This document shows positions 16,505 to 25,048 of a DNA stretch of 37,676 bases, in pieces (within the stretch, counting starts at the first letter, position 1; each line of letters opens with the position of its first letter). This stretch comes from Ruminococcus sp. (GTDB taxonomy: Bacteria; Bacillota; Clostridia; Oscillospirales; Ruminococcaceae). Position numbers and translations under genes: made by a program. The stretch covers positions 1-37,676 of the forward strand of contig JAISIC010000002.1 of NCBI GenBank assembly GCA_031262225.1, written 5' to 3'. The notes under the pieces are model-generated. The model was not told the DNA's origin. It worked only from the letters and a program-made list of their open reading frames with translations, and made no database searches.

Positions 16505-17851
16505 TTACTCCGTACCGGGTCTGCGTTCCAGCCCCAAAAACAACGTATATTCTTTATTAAACGCCAGATTGACCATGCCTGTGCCGCCGTGTCTGTTTTT
16601 AGCGACGATAACTTCGGTGAGATTCGGGTTGTCTGCCTGTTTGTTATATTCGCTCTCGCGGTAGATAAACATAACGATATCCGCATCCTGCTCGATTGAG
16701 CCCGATTCACGAAGGTCGGAAAGCATGGGGCGCTTGTCCTGTCGGGATTCAACATTTCTTGACAGCTGTGACAGTGCCATAACGGGGATATCAAGCTCTT
16801 TTGCCATTATCTTGAGCTGTCTTGTGATCTCGGAAATTTCATTAACCCTGTTATCATGCCGTCTGCCTGAGCTGATGAGTTGGAGGTAGTCGATGATAAC
16901 AAGCCCGGGTTCTTTTATCCTTCTTATCTTCGCTTTCATCTGCGGAACGGTAATTCCTGCCGTGTCGTCAAAGTACATATTAAGCCCTGTGAGACTGTTC
17001 ACGCCGTCGGCAAGATTTGTAAATTCCGCACCGTCAAGCTCGCCGCTTGAAAGCTTTTGAGAATTGACATGGCTTTCTGCCGCAAGCATACGCAGTGCAA
17101 GCTGTTCATTCGCCATTTCAAGCGAGAAGAAGCAGACTGATTTTTCAGGGTTTCGTCTCGCAAAATTCACTGCCATATTAAGCGCAAGTGTCGATTTTCC
17201 GAAGCCCGGGCGTGCCGCCAAAATCAGCAGATCGGAACGCGAAAGCCCGATAATAACCCTGTCAAGGTCACCGAAGCCTGTCGAGCCTGCACGATATTTA
17301 TCACGTTCACTCCCAACCTTGCGGCTGATGGAATTATAAGCATCGACAAGCACATCACTGATGCTTTTGAGCCCCGAAACATCACGACCGTTTCGGATAT
17401 CATAGATGAGCTTTTCGGCGGCATCGATAACATCATCGGCGTTGTCGGAACCTGCAAAAGCCGCTTCGGATATCGTCCTTGAAGCGGTGATAAGCTGTCT
17501 GAAATAATATTTTTCTCGGACAATTTTACAGTAGCTATCAATTGAAGTCCCCTTTGTAACCATCTCGCGGATACGAAGGAGATATTCACGCCCGGCAGCA
17601 TCTGTTTCAAAAACCTTTGCCGCGACTGCTTCATTCAAAACGGTTACAACATCGGTGTCGGTTCCCACAGTGAACTGGCGAAGGCAGATTTCATAAAGCT
17701 CTCTATGTCTGCTGACATAAAAGTAATCCGCGTTAAGGAGGGTTAACACACGCGAAAGGGTGTCTCTGTCGGATAAAATTCCGCCGAGCACAGCCTGTTC
17801 AGCCTCAACGCTGTGGGGCATATCCATAAAGGCAAGGTTATCTGTTTCCAT
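16505..17851 (-). CDS. dnaB: Replicative DNA helicase DnaB
   Basis: A 448-aa hexameric helicase (called DnaC in Bacillus) unwinding DNA at the replication fork. The N-terminal primase-interaction domain spans 1-110 (PHSVEAEQAVLGGIL at 12-26). The RecA-like C-terminal domain has Walker A ARPGFGKST at 213-221, Walker B LVIIDYLQLI near 325-334, and the conserved ALSQLSRNVESRQDKRPMLSDLRESG block. There is no intein: the Walker A and C-terminal motifs are uninterrupted. It follows rplI, the conserved Firmicutes order. Confidence 0.97.
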   Translation of the reverse strand: METDNLAFMDMPHSVEAEQAVLGGILSDRDTLSRVLTLLNADYFYVSRHRELYEICLRQFTVGTDTDVVTVLNEAVAAKVFETDAAGREYLLRIREMVTKGTSIDSYCKIVREKYYFRQLITASRTISEAAFAGSDNADDVIDAAEKLIYDIRNGRDVSGLKSISDVLVDAYNSISRKVGSERDKYRAGSTGFGDLDRVIIGLSRSDLLILAARPGFGKSTLALNMAVNFARRNPEKSVCFFSLEMANEQLALRMLAAESHVNSQKLSSGELDGAEFTNLADGVNSLTGLNMYFDDTAGITVPQMKAKIRRIKEPGLVIIDYLQLISSGRRHDNRVNEISEITRQLKIMAKELDIPVMALSQLSRNVESRQDKRPMLSDLRESGSIEQDADIVMFIYRESEYNKQADNPNLTEVIVAKNRHGGTGMVNLAFNKEYTLFLGLERRPGTE

Positions 17852-17869
17852 AACTCTTTAATTCCAATT

Positions 17870-18322
17870 TTAATCGGCTGCATCTACAACCGCAACGGTA
17901 ATCTTCACGGAAATTCCTTGAAAGAATTTAACCTCTGCGGGGTATTCGCCGAACGTTTTAATATCGGAAGCGATTGTTATCTTCTTTTTGTCGGGCTTAT
18001 ATCCGAACTGTTCCTCAATAGCGTCCGCAACGCCTGCGGCAGTAACAGCTCCGAAAAGTTTTCCGCCTGCACCCGCTTTGCTTTTTATCACTATCTTTGC
18101 ATCTTTGAGCTTCCCGACAATCTCTCTTGCTTCGTCCTTTTGAAGTTCAAGTTTGTGGTCGTCGGAAGCTTTTTTATTTTCAAGCTCTGTTATAGCCTTT
18201 GGTGTAGCCTCAACCGCTAACTTCTTTGCAAGCAGAAAATTTCTTGCATATCCGTCCGAAACGTCTTTAAGCTCGCCCTTCTTTGCCGTACCCTTTACGT
18301 CCGCTAAAAATATAACCTTCAT
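17870..18322 (-). CDS. rplI: 50S ribosomal protein bL9
   Basis: A 150-aa large-subunit ribosomal protein near the L1 stalk, which limits frameshifting and supports fidelity. The N-terminal domain begins [30 protein letters not shown] (family hallmark GxVxxVxxGYARNFL). A long connecting helix and a C-terminal rRNA-binding domain ([16 protein letters not shown]) follow. I chose ATG18322, with AAAGGAA upstream, giving a normal length; a longer in-frame start inside gdpP would add unrelated residues. It lies between gdpP and dnaB. Confidence 0.96.
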   Translation of the reverse strand: MKVIFLADVKGTAKKGELKDVSDGYARNFLLAKKLAVEATPKAITELENKKASDDHKLELQKDEAREIVGKLKDAKIVIKSKAGAGGKLFGAVTAAGVADAIEEQFGYKPDKKKITIASDIKTFGEYPAEVKFFQGISVKITVAVVDAAD

Positions 18323-18341
18323 TTTTTTGTTCCTTTTCTTT

Positions 18342-20333
18342 TTATGTGCTGCTTGAAATATAATCATCAACCGCTTTGAGGAGTTTCTTCTTCGCCTCTG
18401 CGAGTGAAACATCGGAAAGCTGGGCTGCCGCCATGGTATGGTGACCACCGCCGCCGAGCTTTTCCATGATAATCTGAACGTTTATTGCACCCATTGACCT
18501 TGCCGAAATACTGCACCCGGCGGCAGTTTTGAAGATAACGAAACTTGCATCGGAACCGCTTATTCCGAGCATCTCGTCCGCCGCCTGGGAAGATGTCACC
18601 CTTGCATTTGTGCCGGTTTTCTCGTCTGTGGCGATCGCACAGCGTTTGTAAATCTCGGCAGAGGCGACAAGGCTTGACCGTTTCTTGATCTCTTCGATAT
18701 CATCGGCGAAAAGTTTTTTAACCGCAACGGTATCTGCACCGAGTTTCCGAAGGAAAGCCGCCGCTTCAAAGGTTCGCGCACCCGTTTTCATAATGAAATT
18801 TTTGGTGTCAAGCATAATCCCCGCCAAGAGTGCGTCGGCGTAGTAGCTTGAGAGCTTTTTGGAGTCATTGATATATTCGATTATCTCGGTGACAATCTCC
18901 GAAGCAGACGAAGCATAGCTTTCAATGTGAAGGAGCAGTGCATTATCGACATAGTGGGTTGTCTGGCGATGGTGGTCGATAACGATAATCTTCTTTGCGA
19001 GAGCATAAGTTTCGGTGCTCTCTAAAATATCCTTGTTGTTGGTGTCAACGATAATTAAAAGCGAAGCATCGGTTATAAGGCTCTCTGCCGTTTCGGGGGA
19101 TATGAAAAGTTCTTCCGCTTCGGGGATATTATCGGTAAGTCTGTCGATAATCGGTTTTGCAAGGCTTGTGTCATAGTCGCAGCATATCTTAATCTCCGAT
19201 TCGGGCAGCGTTATCCGGAGAGCTCCCGCAAGTCCTGCCGCCGCACCGATACAGTCCATGTCGGAGTATTTATGCCCCATGATGATAATGGTATCGGAGG
19301 TTCCGGCGATAGACAGAAGCGAATTTGCAACCATTCGGGTTCTGACCTTGTTGTTCTTTTCGGTTCCGCCCGAAAGCCCGCCGAAAAATTCGTAGTCGGG
19401 ACCGCTTTTAATGACCGCTTGATCGCCGCCGCGTCCCTGTGCCATTTCAAGTGCCTGTCTGGCATCGGTTTCCGACTCGATTATGGTGCTGCCGTTTTTG
19501 CCCACGCCTACCGAAATGCTTGCGTAATATTTTTCGTTTGAAAAGATGCTCCGAACGCCGTCAAGCAGGCTGAATTTGTCCGATTTCATGTCGGAAAGGT
19601 CCTTGTCGGAGACGATTGCAAAATATCGGTCGGGATTGGTTTTACGCATTATCGCCTTGTACCGCTCGAAATACTCCTCCAAAACCTTGTCGATTTTTAT
19701 TAAGAGATTCTGCTTTTCTGATTCCTTTTCATACCCCAAAAGCTCTTCGGAGTTGTCAATATTTATAAGCATGATGTTGGTGCGAAGGGCAGCATTCTCT
19801 GTTTGAAGCCTTGCCGTTTCGGTGATATCCTCAAAATAAAGCATGGTGAGATTTGAGGTTAAAACACCGTTGGCATCTGTTTTTGCGGTTGTTACGGCAT
19901 AAATTTTAAGCGACGCCGTGTTATATTCAATCACCGCTTCGGGGGATAGCCTTGACTTCTCAAGGTCAACGTCAAAATATTTGCTGACAGGAAAGCCGAA
20001 AACTTCGTCTGATAAAATCTTCTTGGTGAAGGCTATGTTATACCAGATTATAATCCCGTCGGCATCGGCGACAACAGCAGGAGCCGGGAAGCGATAGAGC
20101 GAATCGCGTTCAAGGAGCCCCCATTTCACGTCGGCATCGGCAACGAATCTGTGAAAATCTTTCCATATGAAAAGATAGACCGTCAAGAAGGCAAGTGAAA
20201 TGATTGACGTGATAATAAGGAGTATCCAGAACAGATTGTCGTTGACGGGTTTCACCGCAAACGCCGAAACTATCGACGCTGCAACTAAAAACAGCGAAGT
20301 AACCCCGAAGATTATGCGTTTTTTTGCGTTGAT
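18342..20333 (-). CDS. gdpP: Cyclic-di-AMP phosphodiesterase GdpP (PAS-GGDEF-DHH)
   Basis: A membrane-bound enzyme hydrolysing c-di-AMP, controlling potassium and cell-wall homeostasis. The first canonical start, GTG20255, lacks a Shine-Dalgarno and would remove the first membrane helix. In frame upstream, ATC20333 sits 6 nt after AGGTGAT, and translation from it adds a second helix ([20 protein letters not shown]). This gives the usual two-helix GdpP and about 663 aa. Numbered from GTG20255: membrane helix 9-30, PAS about 50-145, degenerate GGDEF about 155-285, DHH domain with GHKYSDMD 327-334, VDTN 403-406 and DHH 427-429, and DHHA1 with GGGGHHT near 600. It lies between rnj and rplI, the conserved order. 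The family is sure; the start is an inference. Confidence 0.92.
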   Translation of the reverse strand: MNAKKRIIFGVTSLFLVAASIVSAFAVKPVNDNLFWILLIITSIISLAFLTVYLFIWKDFHRFVADADVKWGLLERDSLYRFPAPAVVADADGIIIWYNIAFTKKILSDEVFGFPVSKYFDVDLEKSRLSPEAVIEYNTASLKIYAVTTAKTDANGVLTSNLTMLYFEDITETARLQTENAALRTNIMLINIDNSEELLGYEKESEKQNLLIKIDKVLEEYFERYKAIMRKTNPDRYFAIVSDKDLSDMKSDKFSLLDGVRSIFSNEKYYASISVGVGKNGSTIIESETDARQALEMAQGRGGDQAVIKSGPDYEFFGGLSGGTEKNNKVRTRMVANSLLSIAGTSDTIIIMGHKYSDMDCIGAAAGLAGALRITLPESEIKICCDYDTSLAKPIIDRLTDNIPEAEELFISPETAESLITDASLLIIVDTNNKDILESTETYALAKKIIVIDHHRQTTHYVDNALLLHIESYASSASEIVTEIIEYINDSKKLSSYYADALLAGIMLDTKNFIMKTGARTFEAAAFLRKLGADTVAVKKLFADDIEEIKKRSSLVASAEIYKRCAIATDEKTGTNARVTSSQAADEMLGISGSDASFVIFKTAAGCSISARSMGAINVQIIMEKLGGGGHHTMAAAQLSDVSLAEAKKKLLKAVDDYISSST

Positions 20334-20371
20334 GGAAAATCACCTGCTTTAACGTTTGTTAATTTCCATTT

Positions 20372-22378
20372 CTATATTTCCATTATAATAGGAAGGATCA
20401 TAGGGCGGCGTTTTGTTCGCATATAGATATAGTCACCCAGATCGTCCTTCATCTGCATTTTAAATGTGTTCCAGTCATAAACCCCGCCGCGAAGGCATTT
20501 TTCAAGCGATTCGTTTAAGATCTTCTTTGCCGCACTCATCAATTCTTCCGATTCGCGGACATACACAAAGCCGCGTGAAACAATGTCGGGTCCGGCAATG
20601 ACGGTCATGGTGTCGGTCTCGATGGTCACGACCGCGATAATAAGCCCGTCTTGGGAAAGGTGGCGGCGATCGCGAAGCACGATTGAGCCCACATCGCCCA
20701 CGCCCAGACCGTCCACAAACACACGTCCGCTCTGAACCTCGCTTGAAATGTTTTTATCAACGCCGTCAATTTCAATAACGTCGCCGTTTTTTCCGATTAT
20801 GATATCATCGGAGCTCATACCCAGTTCCATTGCAAGCTTTGCATGGTGACGAAGGTGCTTATATTCGCCGTGCACAGGCATGAAGAAACGAGGCTTGGTG
20901 AGGGAAAGCATGAGTTTTAAGTCTTCTTGGCAGGCGTGCCCCGACACATGAACCTCATACATAGATTGGTATATAACATCCGCACCGCGTTTCATCAGTT
21001 CGTTCACAACGCGGGTTACAAACTTTTCGTTGCCCGGAATCGGAGTCGCACTGATGATTATAAAATCTTCGGGGGTGATGGTGACATTTCGGTGCTCGTT
21101 CATCGCCATGCGGGTGAGAGCACTCATAGGTTCGCCCTGACTTCCGGTGGTGATGAGAACAATCTTCTCGTGCGGGTATCGGTTCATCTCATCAATATCG
21201 ATAACAAGCCCTTCGGGAACACGCAGGAACCCGCAACCCGAAGCAACATCAATAACATTGAGCATAGACCGCCCGAAAACTGCAACCTTTCGCCCCGTCT
21301 TCTCCGCACAGTCGATAATCTGTTGAACACGATGGATATTTGTCGAGAAGGTCGCGATTATAATCCGTTTGTTTTCGGCACGTGAAAAGAGCCGCTCGAA
21401 AGATTTCCCCACAGTCCTCTCGGAATTTGTGTGCCCCGGACGTTCGGCGTTTGTCGAATCGGACATCAAAAGCAAAACGCCTTTGGTCCCGAGCTCCGCA
21501 AGACGCGGAAGGTCGATAATGTCGCCCTCGATGGGGGTATAATCAACCTTAAAGTCGCCGGTATGCACAATAACACCCACAGGTGTGGTTATCGCCAAGG
21601 CACAGGCATCGGGGATTGAGTGGTTGACGCGGATAAACTCGACAGAAAGCGTGCCGAGCTTGGTTACCTGACGAGGGTTTACTTCGTGGAGCTTTGCGGA
21701 GCGATCAAGCCCGTGTTCGACAAGCTTATTTTTGATAAGCCCGAGTGTCAGCCTTGTCCCGTAAACGGGCACCGTTATCTTCTTTAAAAGATAGGCAAGG
21801 CTTCCGATATGGTCTTCGTGCCCGTGGGTGATAAACACGCCGCGGATACGATCCTTGTTCTGTTCAAGGAAGGTGAAATCGGGGATAACGACGTCAACCC
21901 CGGGCATATCTGCGTCGGGGAAGGCAAGCCCGCAATCAACGATAATCATATCGTTGCCGTACCAGAAGACGGTGAGATTTTTGCCGATCTCGTTGAGCCC
22001 GCCCAGCGGAATGATCTTAAGAGGTGCGTGTTTTTGCGATTTGTGATTTGTCACAAAGCCGTTGAAGCCCGAGGGTTTTGCCGGCACAGCCTTTTTTGTC
22101 CGCCCGCGTTGTTTTTGAAGTGCCCGTAAGTTTTCCGCAACTTTAACTAAGTTTTCGGGAGATGTTGAATTTGTACTTGATTTTGTCTTTTGTTTTTCCG
22201 GTTGTCTTGCACCGGTTTGGGGCTTGCCTCCGGGATTTTTTCCGGGATTATTAACAACCCCTCCGGGTTTGCCCCCGATGAGCAGTGCACCCTGTTTTTT
22301 ATTGGTATTTTGATTGCTTCTTCTCGGAGTTCCCCCCTGTTTGTTTTCCGGTTCGGTTGCCTTGATGGATTTCGGCAT
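20372..22378 (-). CDS. rnj: Ribonuclease J
   Basis: A 668-aa metallo-beta-lactamase/beta-CASP ribonuclease with 5'-exo and endonuclease activity, central to mRNA decay and rRNA maturation in Firmicutes. The metal site HGHEDH is at 185-190. The catalytic domain begins near residue 118 (LKIIPLGGLNEIGKN), and beta-CASP and C-terminal domains follow. Residues 1-115 form a low-complexity extension rich in Lys, Gly, Pro, Asn and Gln, absent from Bacillus RNase J1 (555 aa) but seen in some other bacteria. It may bind RNA or partners. GAGGT lies about 9 nt before the ATG. It is the first gene of the run, behind a consensus promoter and a structured leader. Confidence 0.95.
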   Translation of the reverse strand: MPKSIKATEPENKQGGTPRRSNQNTNKKQGALLIGGKPGGVVNNPGKNPGGKPQTGARQPEKQKTKSSTNSTSPENLVKVAENLRALQKQRGRTKKAVPAKPSGFNGFVTNHKSQKHAPLKIIPLGGLNEIGKNLTVFWYGNDMIIVDCGLAFPDADMPGVDVVIPDFTFLEQNKDRIRGVFITHGHEDHIGSLAYLLKKITVPVYGTRLTLGLIKNKLVEHGLDRSAKLHEVNPRQVTKLGTLSVEFIRVNHSIPDACALAITTPVGVIVHTGDFKVDYTPIEGDIIDLPRLAELGTKGVLLLMSDSTNAERPGHTNSERTVGKSFERLFSRAENKRIIIATFSTNIHRVQQIIDCAEKTGRKVAVFGRSMLNVIDVASGCGFLRVPEGLVIDIDEMNRYPHEKIVLITTGSQGEPMSALTRMAMNEHRNVTITPEDFIIISATPIPGNEKFVTRVVNELMKRGADVIYQSMYEVHVSGHACQEDLKLMLSLTKPRFFMPVHGEYKHLRHHAKLAMELGMSSDDIIIGKNGDVIEIDGVDKNISSEVQSGRVFVDGLGVGDVGSIVLRDRRHLSQDGLIIAVVTIETDTMTVIAGPDIVSRGFVYVRESEELMSAAKKILNESLEKCLRGGVYDWNTFKMQMKDDLGDYIYMRTKRRPMILPIIMEI

Positions 22379-22465
22379 CGGGTTTTGACCTCAATTCGTA
22401 ATACGATAGACACCTAAAACAAACCCTCGCTAATGAAGGTAAGCTATGTATCATCAGTGTACAGT

Positions 22466-22558
22466 GGTTAATTGTTATTGGCGATCAGAGCTCTCCTGAC
22501 AGGGTTTCACATCATTCGCCCGATGTAAACCCTTTTGTGTGAAGAGAGATAATCAACC
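22466..22558 (-). promoter_or_regulatory. Structured RNA leader of rnj (candidate cis-regulatory element)
   Basis: In the rnj transcript three nested helices can be drawn. P1 pairs 22551-22558 with 22466-22473 (8 bp, one G-U). P2 pairs 22544-22548 with 22491-22495 (5 bp). P3 is a 12-bp hairpin, 22522-22533 with 22501-22513, one bulged base and an 8-nt loop. The whole leader runs from about 22575 to 22379. I recognise no known riboswitch class. The rest of 22379-22465 shows only a weak TGTA/TACA hairpin and the Shine-Dalgarno. Confidence 0.5.
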
Positions 22559-22581
22559 GTCCGTACAAAATTAATAATATA

Positions 22582-22610
22582 ATTATATCATATGCAATTT
22601 TAAATGTCAA
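22582..22610 (-). promoter_or_regulatory. Consensus sigma-A promoter of rnj operon
   Basis: On the minus strand TTGACA (22610-22605) and TATAAT (22587-22582) are perfect and 17 bp apart, with an extended -10 TGA. It lies about 200 bp from the rnj ATG. Confidence 0.9.
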
Positions 22611-22620
22611 TATAAATTTG

Positions 22621-22654
22621 AAAAATAAATGCCCCCCTTTTTTAAAAGGGGGGC
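22621..22654 (-). terminator. Intrinsic terminator of the transglutaminase-like operon
   Basis: GCCCCCCTTTT (22631-22641) pairs perfectly with AAAAGGGGGGC (22644-22654). On the minus strand it is followed by ATTTATTTTT. It separates this operon from the rnj promoter. Confidence 0.9.
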
Positions 22655-22686
22655 TCCCTCTTTTTTAAAGTGGGGCGAATCTTTAT

Positions 22687-23823
22687 TTATTTTGTAAAAT
22701 ACATATACACAGTGCCGCTGTCTTCCCAAGTCCAGTATGAACAGTTATAACTCCTTTTGCCTTTAAACCCGCCGGCATCCTCAACCGAATCGAAGAAATC
22801 GCCGTTTGCAAATTTTTTGAACGCCAATTTGTCGGTAATCTGAAGTTCAACATACAGGGGGAAATCGCCCTTCGTTTTTGAAGCAACGTAATCTACCGCT
22901 GATTTATAGTCAGAAAAGCTCTGCCCTGTCATCTCGTAGTAGCTGTGCTCATCGTCGAGAGCTTTCGGCTCTTCTATTCCTTCATAGTCAATCTCTTTTG
23001 AAAATGTATATTCGGAATCGGCTAAGAATAAAAAGCCTTTGTCGCTGAAATTTTTCAGCTCGGTAACTTGATTGGCTTCTGTCGCATCAATAACATACCA
23101 GTTTTTTCCGATTTTAACCTTGTTCCATGCGTGCCCTATATCCGAATCGTCGGTATCACCGGCGACGATAACGCAGGGGATATCAAGCTCCTCACAGATA
23201 TACTGCATGGCATAGGCATAGCCGTCGCAGACGGATCTCCCCGAAACAAGTGCACCATAGGCGGTGTGGCAATATTTATAATCAAGGTCATAAAGAGTGC
23301 CTTTTCTGACGAAGTCATAAGCTTTAACAAGCTTTTGGCGTGTATTCAAATCTTCATCAAGGGTATCAACAAAGGCTTCAACTCTGTCGTCAACAAAGTT
23401 TACGGCTCTGATGAAATTGTTTTTTGACATTGCCCAATCCCAATATTCAATCGTTATTTCATAGCGTTCGGGTGTATATTTTCCGCCGCTGGTATAGCCG
23501 TAGCTCATGCCGCTGTAACCTCTGTAACCGAAGGTGAGAGAGTCAGAACAGCTCATCACTGCGTGAGCAGCATCCATGAAATCTTCCGAAAATTCCGTTG
23601 CCTTGAGGCTGATTTTTTTCTGTCTTGACATGACAGCTTTTCTTAAAATCAAATAAAGGGACTGATCTTCTTCATCCATCTGATAGTAGTAGTAAGGAAG
23701 GTGGTCGCGGACATCGGGCGCTTTCAGAGTTTCTTCATCATCTGCAAAAACCCCGACAGGCAGAGTCAGAAGCATCAGACAGGCAAAGAGTGCGGCAAGG
23801 ACTGCTTTTGATATTCTTTTCAT
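22687..23823 (-). CDS. Secreted transglutaminase-like protein, intact catalytic triad
   Basis: A 378-aa exported protein with a signal peptide at 1-27 (KR then a hydrophobic core, ending GVFA). An unrecognised N-terminal region with a Tyr/Gly-rich stretch (100-113) is followed by a transglutaminase-like/cysteine protease-fold domain at about 140-250. The triad is Cys199 (GRSVCDGYA), His231 (IGHAWNKV) and Asp246 (WYVIDAT). In bacteria such domains act as peptidases, amidases or cross-linkers on cell-wall or extracellular protein; which applies here is unknown. A C-terminal region of about 110 residues has no family I recognise. It is the third of three tandem paralogues, ends before a strong terminator and starts 15 bp after the preceding gene. 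Confidence 0.85.
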   Translation of the reverse strand: MKRISKAVLAALFACLMLLTLPVGVFADDEETLKAPDVRDHLPYYYYQMDEEDQSLYLILRKAVMSRQKKISLKATEFSEDFMDAAHAVMSCSDSLTFGYRGYSGMSYGYTSGGKYTPERYEITIEYWDWAMSKNNFIRAVNFVDDRVEAFVDTLDEDLNTRQKLVKAYDFVRKGTLYDLDYKYCHTAYGALVSGRSVCDGYAYAMQYICEELDIPCVIVAGDTDDSDIGHAWNKVKIGKNWYVIDATEANQVTELKNFSDKGFLFLADSEYTFSKEIDYEGIEEPKALDDEHSYYEMTGQSFSDYKSAVDYVASKTKGDFPLYVELQITDKLAFKKFANGDFFDSVEDAGGFKGKRSYNCSYWTWEDSGTVYMYFTK

Positions 23824-23838
23824 AGTTACCCCTTAAGT

Positions 23839-25038
23839 TTATTTCAGCCCATAGCTGTTAAAGAACGAAAGATGCTCCTTTGAGAACGCATCGGTGGTTG
23901 TGTAGTAATCGGAGAGTGTTGAATCGGTGTAAAAGAACACCATCGTCACAACCCTTGTGGTTTTGTTCACCGAAACATCTGCAAAGTCTGTTATTATCTC
24001 GTGGTCGAGCTTGCTTTTTGCGAGATTGAGGGTGTTTGTAACATAAGCCGTTGTCGCGGCGGATCGCAGGAAATAGTCAAGCGACGCGTCATCGGCAAAG
24101 CTGAAATATATGGTATTCATCTTCTGCTTTGAAGCCGATATCATAAGATCGGTGATAATCTGTCGTGCTTCGGGATTATCTTTAGCTTCAAGCTTTGCGG
24201 ATCTGTAAAAATAACGCGTGCCGTCGGTACAAAGGGGTGATGTAAAGTATGTCGAATAGGGAGTGCAGCCGGTAAAATACGAGTCCGGCACAAGAAAATA
24301 TGCGTAGTTTTCGTGTTCTTTATATCTTGACAAACCGTCGTTCTTGCTGCAATCAATATTATACCAACGCTCCGAATAGTAAACGGAGCTTCGGGCGTAT
24401 GTCTTGCCGTCCTTATATGCGATATTGACAAAGCTTTCTATACCTGCTTTTTTTGCTATAAAGGTGAAAGCCTTTGCATAGCCGAAGCTGTTTGCCCGCC
24501 CCGATATGAGAGCACCGTACATCGAAAGACGTTCCCCGTGGCTGTCGCTGTAACGGCAACCCGAAACTATCTCGTCATGGATGGCTTTCATTTTACTGTA
24601 AGTTGATTCTTTGGCATCTACTACAGAAAGTATTTCATCAGTCTTAGTATTTATCTTTTCCCATGCGGCGGCTAATTGGTCTGCATCCATCCGATATGTA
24701 ATGTGAAACAGCGTTCTTTCGCCCTCGTTTATAGCTTTAACGGTATTTAGGTGAAAAATCTCGGGGTCGTAGTATTGGGCGAGTGCAATAACACGTTCTG
24801 CACTCTCCTTGGAGAGCTTGACCGACAGAGTTGCAATGTCGGCAGTTTCCGATATCGCCTTCTTGAGCGTATCAAATCCTGCCTTTTCATCATCGGTGAG
24901 GGCATCGTAAAAATATGGTGCTGTCGCTTCTGTCTCCGCTTCTTCCTCCTCTGCTGTCACCGCCAAATTTGTAATAACAAGCACAAATAATATAGACAGT
25001 ATAGAAGAAAGCAGGCGTTTTATTTTTCTATTATTCAT
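23839..25038 (-). CDS. Secreted transglutaminase-like paralogue, apparently catalytically dead
   Basis: A 399-aa exported protein with a signal peptide at about 1-29, then an acidic Glu/Thr/Ala linker (30-40). It shares the layout of its two neighbours: YGALISGRANSFGYAKAF aligns with their YGALVxGxxxCDGYxxAx block. The catalytic Cys is Ser184 and the catalytic His is Tyr214 (15 residues before Asp229, the spacing in both neighbours). Only the Asp is kept. The frame is intact, so this is a diverged gene rather than a decayed one. It may bind the same substrate as its active neighbours or serve as a scaffold; both are inference. Confidence 0.83.
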   Translation of the reverse strand: MNNRKIKRLLSSILSILFVLVITNLAVTAEEEEAETEATAPYFYDALTDDEKAGFDTLKKAISETADIATLSVKLSKESAERVIALAQYYDPEIFHLNTVKAINEGERTLFHITYRMDADQLAAAWEKINTKTDEILSVVDAKESTYSKMKAIHDEIVSGCRYSDSHGERLSMYGALISGRANSFGYAKAFTFIAKKAGIESFVNIAYKDGKTYARSSVYYSERWYNIDCSKNDGLSRYKEHENYAYFLVPDSYFTGCTPYSTYFTSPLCTDGTRYFYRSAKLEAKDNPEARQIITDLMISASKQKMNTIYFSFADDASLDYFLRSAATTAYVTNTLNLAKSKLDHEIITDFADVSVNKTTRVVTMVFFYTDSTLSDYYTTTDAFSKEHLSFFNSYGLK

Positions 25039-25048
25039 AATTTACCGG

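Noticed and set aside
20110-20343. GTG-started minus-strand frame overlapping the gdpP start
   Set aside because: After the first eight codons it is an out-of-frame shadow of gdpP; kept only as the frameshift alternative for the gdpP N terminus.
22655-22686. Second hairpin after the transglutaminase-like operon (CCCTC with GGGGC region)
   Set aside because: Pairing is imperfect and the adjacent perfect GC-rich hairpin already accounts for termination.
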